Assembly: GCF_014217785.1 (NCBI RefSeq) | Contig: NZ_CP048814.1 | Span: 1,178,001 to 1,242,000, forward strand | DNA: 64,000 nucleotides | Origin: Rhodococcus triatomae | Lineage (GTDB): Bacteria; Actinomycetota; Actinomycetes; Mycobacteriales; Mycobacteriaceae | Reading direction: 5' to 3' | Shown: one piece after another, positions 60,926 to 64,000 of the stretch | Layout: every line of letters starts with the position of its first letter | Position numbering within the stretch: the first letter of the stretch is position 1 | Made by a program: the position numbers and the translations under genes | The notes under the pieces: generated by a model | Told to the model about the DNA's origin: nothing | The model's database searches: none | What the model saw: the letters and a program-made list of their open reading frames with translations, nothing else

Positions 60926-61822
60926 ATGCCCGAGACCCTCACGATCGACGGACTGTCCAAACGCTACGGCGACGTCATCGCGCTCGACGACCTGAGCTTC
61001 GACGTCCGGCCCGGGGAGCTGTTCGGCTTCGTCGGCAGCAACGGCGCCGGGAAGACCACCACGATGCGGATCGTGCTCGGCGTGCTGTCCGCCGATTCCG
61101 GACGCGCCCTCCTCGGCGGCCGGGACATCGACCTCGACGTCCGCCGCACCATCGGATACATGCCCGAGGAGCGTGGTCTGTATCCGAAGATGAAGGTCGG
61201 CGCCCAGTTGGCGTACCTGGCCGAACTGCACGGCCTCTCCCGCGCCGAGGCGCGGGAGGCGGTGGAGCGCTGGACCGAACGGCTCGGGATCTCCGAACGC
61301 GTCGGCGACACGGTCGATTCCCTCTCGCTCGGCAACCAGCAGCGAGTACAGCTCGCGGCGGCCCTCGTGCACGATCCCGCGGTACTCGTCCTCGACGAGC
61401 CCTTCTCCGGGCTCGATCCGGTGGCGGTGGACGTGATGAGCGACGTGCTGAAGGAGAAGGCCGCCACCGGTGTTCCCGTGATCTTCTCGAGCCACCAGCT
61501 GGACCTGGTCCAACGGCTGTGCCACCGCGTCGGGATCATCGGCAGGGGCCGCATGCGCGCCCTGGGCACCGTCGACGAACTACGCGGCTCCGGTAGCACC
61601 CGGCTCGAGGTCCACGCCCCGGACGCGCCCGTCGGCTGGGCCGCTCATCTGGACGGCGCCACCGTCCTCGAACACCGCGAGGGACGCACCGTCCTCGAGC
61701 TCGCACCGGGCACCGACGACCAGACCGTCCTGCACGCCGCACTGAAAACCGGCCCGGTCCACGAATTCTCCACGCACCGGCCGTCCCTGACCGAACTGTT
61801 CCGAGAGGTGGTGGCCGCATGA
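60926..61822 (+). CDS. ABC transporter ATP-binding protein (NatA-like)
   Basis: 298 residues. Walker A GSNGAGKTT, YMPEERGLYPKMKVGAQLAYLAELHG, SLGNQQR signature variant, Walker B VLVLDEPFSGLDP and switch His in SSHQLDLVQRLC are present. The C-terminal domain ends STHRPSLTELFREVV, as in NatA/DUF4162-type exporters for Na+ or drugs. GGAAGGA precedes the ATG. ATGA overlap with the permease gene means coupling. Confidence 0.9.
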   Translation: MPETLTIDGLSKRYGDVIALDDLSFDVRPGELFGFVGSNGAGKTTTMRIVLGVLSADSGRALLGGRDIDLDVRRTIGYMPEERGLYPKMKVGAQLAYLAELHGLSRAEAREAVERWTERLGISERVGDTVDSLSLGNQQRVQLAAALVHDPAVLVLDEPFSGLDPVAVDVMSDVLKEKAATGVPVIFSSHQLDLVQRLCHRVGIIGRGRMRALGTVDELRGSGSTRLEVHAPDAPVGWAAHLDGATVLEHREGRTVLELAPGTDDQTVLHAALKTGPVHEFSTHRPSLTELFREVVAA

Positions 61823-63015
61823 GCGCCCCGCTGAGTCCGGCCCGCGCGATCGCGCTGGTCGCCCGTCGCGAGTTCATCACCCAGGTCGTCAAGCGCAGCT
61901 TCGTCATCTCGAATGCCATCGTGCTGGTGGTCATCGTCGGCGGCATCATCGCCTTCTCGATCTTCTCCGGTGGCGACGACGAGGACGCGACCATCGGCCT
62001 GGTCGGTGACCAGGCACTGGCGCCCGTCCTCGTCGCCACCGGCGACGCGATCGGTACGCCCGTGGACGTCAGCGAGATCGGTTCCGCCGACGAGGCCAGG
62101 GACCGCGTCCGTGACGGTGACCTCGACGTCGCCGTCCTCACCGAGCCGTCCGGCGCCGCCACGGCCGTCACGAACGAGGAGATCGGCGCGAACCTGCGTG
62201 CCGTCGTCGATTCGGCTGTCGCCCAGAACGCCCAGGCGCGGGCACTCACCGAGCAGGGCGTCGACTCCGCCGCGCTCGCCGAGGCCACCTCGCAGGCCAC
62301 CGTCACCGTCGAGGCACTCGACCCGCCGGACCCGGAACAGGGGCAGCGGGTGGCACTGTCCGTGACGGTGGTCATCCTGCTGTACATGCAGATCCTCGGA
62401 TTCGGCATGTACGTCGCGATGGGCGTCGTGGAGGAGAAGTCGAGCCGCGTCGTGGAACTGCTGCTGTCGACACTGCGGCCGCTGCAGCTGTTGTGGGGCA
62501 AGGTGATCGGCATCGGTGCGGTCGGACTGCTCCAGCTGGTGGTGTACGGGATCGCCGGCGTCGCGACGGGGCTGGCCACCGGGGTCCTCACCGTCACGGG
62601 CACCGCATTCGGTGTCCTGTTCGGCACCATCGGATGGTTCGTCCTCGGCTTCGCGTTCTTCGCCGTCCTCTATGCGGCCGCCGGATCGATGGTCTCGCGT
62701 CAGGAGGACGTGAACGCCACCGCGACACCGCTCATGCTGGTCATCCTCGCGATGTTCTTCAGCGCCTTCACCGCGATCGGCAACCCCGACGGCACGCTGA
62801 GCAACGTACTGAGCTGGATACCTCCGTTCTCCGCCATCCTCATGCCGCTGCGCATCGCGGCCGGAGTGGCGAGCCCGGCGCAGATCGTGGGCACCGCCCT
62901 GTTGATGATCGCGGTCACCGCCGCACTCAGTGTGCTGGCCGCGAAGATCTACCAGCGGTCGATCCTGCGCATCGGCAAGGTGGTGTCGTGGAAGGAAGCG
63001 CTCGGACGATCCTGA
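61819..63015 (+). CDS. ABC transporter permease (NatB-like)
   Basis: 398 residues. A first helix (FVISNAIVLVVIVGGIIAFSIFSG), a large extracellular domain (about 55-180) and then five or six helices from 185 on. MGVVEEKSSRVVELLLSTLRPLQLLWGKVIG is the ABC-2 permease EKxxR motif, and FGVLFGTIGWFVLGFAFFAVLYAAAGSMVSRQEDVNATATP is the NatB-type segment. It forms the exporter with the preceding ATPase. Substrate probably Na+ or a toxic compound (family inference). Confidence 0.9.
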   Translation: MSAPLSPARAIALVARREFITQVVKRSFVISNAIVLVVIVGGIIAFSIFSGGDDEDATIGLVGDQALAPVLVATGDAIGTPVDVSEIGSADEARDRVRDGDLDVAVLTEPSGAATAVTNEEIGANLRAVVDSAVAQNAQARALTEQGVDSAALAEATSQATVTVEALDPPDPEQGQRVALSVTVVILLYMQILGFGMYVAMGVVEEKSSRVVELLLSTLRPLQLLWGKVIGIGAVGLLQLVVYGIAGVATGLATGVLTVTGTAFGVLFGTIGWFVLGFAFFAVLYAAAGSMVSRQEDVNATATPLMLVILAMFFSAFTAIGNPDGTLSNVLSWIPPFSAILMPLRIAAGVASPAQIVGTALLMIAVTAALSVLAAKIYQRSILRIGKVVSWKEALGRS

Positions 63016-63023
63016 TCCTCCGC

Positions 63024-63029
63024 TAATCT
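63024..63029 (+). promoter_or_regulatory. -10 element for leaderless accD3-like transcript
   Basis: TAATCT ends six bases before the ATG. No ribosome site. Confidence 0.5.
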
Positions 63030-63035
63030 CGCGTC

Positions 63036-64000
63036 ATGGCCACCCGCATCGCGGCTCGCGAGATCCTGGATCTGGTGCTCGATCCCGGGAGTTTCGTCTC
63101 CTGGGATCGAGCACCCGTCGACACGAGCCCGGGCGCCGCGTACCGCGCCGATCTCGAGCGGGCGGCCGAACGCGCCGGAACGGACGAGTCGGTGATCACC
63201 GGTGCCGGCACGGTGCGGGGTCGCACCGTCGCGGTGATCGCATGCGAATTCTCGTTCCTCGCCGGATCGATCGGGGTCGCTGCCGCCGAGCGGATCACCG
63301 CCGCGATCGAACGCGCCGGCGCGGAGCGGCTTCCCCTGCTCGCCTCCCCCACGTCGGGTGGCACCCGGATGCAGGAGGGCACCGTCGCATTCGTGCAGAT
63401 GGTGAAGATCGCGGCCGCTGTCGCCGCGCACAAGGCCCTGCACCTGCCGTACCTCGTCTATCTGCGCAATCCGACGACCGGCGGCGTGTTCGCCTCCTGG
63501 GGCTCGCTCGGCCACATCACCGTCGCCGAACCCGGCGCCCTGGTCGGATTTCTCGGGCCCAGGGTGTACCAGGCGCTCTACAACGAGCCGTTCCCCGAGG
63601 GCGTGCAGACCGCGGAGAACCTCTACCGCAACGGCGTGATCGACGGGGTGGTTCCCGCCCGGCGACTGCGCACGCTCGTACACCGGGTGCTCCGTGTCCT
63701 CGTCGACGCCCCCTCGGCACGAGACGACGCCGCGCCCGACCGGGAACCGATCCCCGACCGGCCGGCGTGGGCGTCGGTCCTGCTGTCCCGACGCCCGGAT
63801 CGCCCCGGCATCCGGCAACTCCTGCGCCATGCGGCCACCGAACAGGTCCCGCTCAGTGGAACGGGGCAGGGCGAGGCCGACCGCACCGTCCTCCTCTCGC
63901 TCGCCCGGTTCCGCGGCGTGCCGTGTGTCCTGCTCGGCCAGGACCGCAGCGGGCAGTCCCTGCGGCACACGATGGGGCCGGGCGCCCTGCGCGAGGCACG
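63036..64000 (+). CDS. Acyl-CoA carboxylase carboxyltransferase, AccD3-like (3' end outside window)
   Basis: 321 residues are visible; the gene runs off the window. The crotonase-type carboxyltransferase fold is shown by VAVIACEFSFLAGSIGVAAAERITAAIERA, LLASPTSGGTRMQEGTVAFVQMVKIAAAVAAHK (oxyanion Gly-Gly) and PYLVYLRNPTTGGVFASWGSLGHITVAEPGALVGFLGPRV. The Zn finger of plastid-type AccD is absent. After about residue 215 a Pro/Arg-rich linker (PDREPIPDRPAWASVLLSRRPDRPG) leads to a second, AccA-like half, as in AccD3 (Rv0904c) of M. tuberculosis. It would transfer a carboxyl from biotin to acetyl-CoA or a longer acyl-CoA. Confidence 0.85.
   Translation, partial: MATRIAAREILDLVLDPGSFVSWDRAPVDTSPGAAYRADLERAAERAGTDESVITGAGTVRGRTVAVIACEFSFLAGSIGVAAAERITAAIERAGAERLPLLASPTSGGTRMQEGTVAFVQMVKIAAAVAAHKALHLPYLVYLRNPTTGGVFASWGSLGHITVAEPGALVGFLGPRVYQALYNEPFPEGVQTAENLYRNGVIDGVVPARRLRTLVHRVLRVLVDAPSARDDAAPDREPIPDRPAWASVLLSRRPDRPGIRQLLRHAATEQVPLSGTGQGEADRTVLLSLARFRGVPCVLLGQDRSGQSLRHTMGPGALREA

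Overview
The window is a gene-dense, very GC-rich stretch of actinobacterial chromosome, most likely from Rhodococcus or a close relative (Mycobacteriales). The pointers are the family content: a DevR/DosR-type hypoxia regulator with a DevS-like kinase, an EchA6-like protein beside a CtpE-like P-type ATPase, an AccD3-like carboxyltransferase, LigD, F420-type luciferase-like and DesA-type desaturase genes. Many starts are GTG, several promoters are leaderless with a -10 hexamer 6-8 bases before the start codon, and 1-4 base stop/start overlaps are common. There is no rRNA, phage, insertion sequence or CRISPR array. One tRNA gene (Arg, anticodon CCT) is present. No gene-free stretch exceeds 300 bases.

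Left part (1-22,000): the end of a short-chain dehydrogenase, an epoxide-hydrolase-like enzyme and thyA-dfrA (folate/dTMP), then a dormancy-like block. That block holds a devS-like sensor kinase facing devR, a divergent operon (nitroreductase, acyl-ACP desaturase, small protein) preceded by two phased DosR-type boxes, two double universal stress proteins, a glutaminase-STAS protein with a flavodoxin-like reductase, and a luciferase-like oxidoreductase. It is followed by a GCS2-type ligase, an M23 peptidase, the cycA permease, a HadA-like dehydratase and an ABC exporter.

Middle part (22,000-34,700): just after the tRNA lies a small accessory-looking cluster, namely a secreted or membrane-anchored Pro-rich protein with a distinct C-terminal domain and two tandem near-duplicate small acidic proteins. 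This is a candidate toxin/immunity module. Next come a RidA/WYL divergent pair with a clear operator, a flavin amine oxidase/TetR divergent pair with two palindromic operators, a VKOR-like membrane oxidoreductase, ligD, a solute-binding lipoprotein, a VWA protein and an Rv0910-like SRPBCC protein.

Right part (34,700-64,000): two tandem monocarboxylate-type symporter pairs, one under a putative Crp/GlxR site and one at the end of an overlapping six-gene operon that also carries a LytS/LytTR two-component system. Then come a Na+/H+ antiporter, an Rv0909-like antitoxin, ctpE, a metallo-hydrolase and echA6 (the M. tuberculosis Rv0904c-Rv0910 neighbourhood, rearranged). The window closes with a flavin monooxygenase-like gene, a large BTAD-ATPase regulator next to an MMPL exporter, an aldo/keto reductase, a methyltransferase, an ABC-F protein, ferredoxin, an Xre-membrane-NatAB cassette and a truncated accD3-like gene.

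Three kinds of intergenic repeat stand out: a three-armed element built on a 51-bp palindrome, at two convergent junctions; a 31-bp tandem palindromic array; and short tandem duplications at stop codons. All family assignments come from reading the sequence and remembered family features; no search was run.
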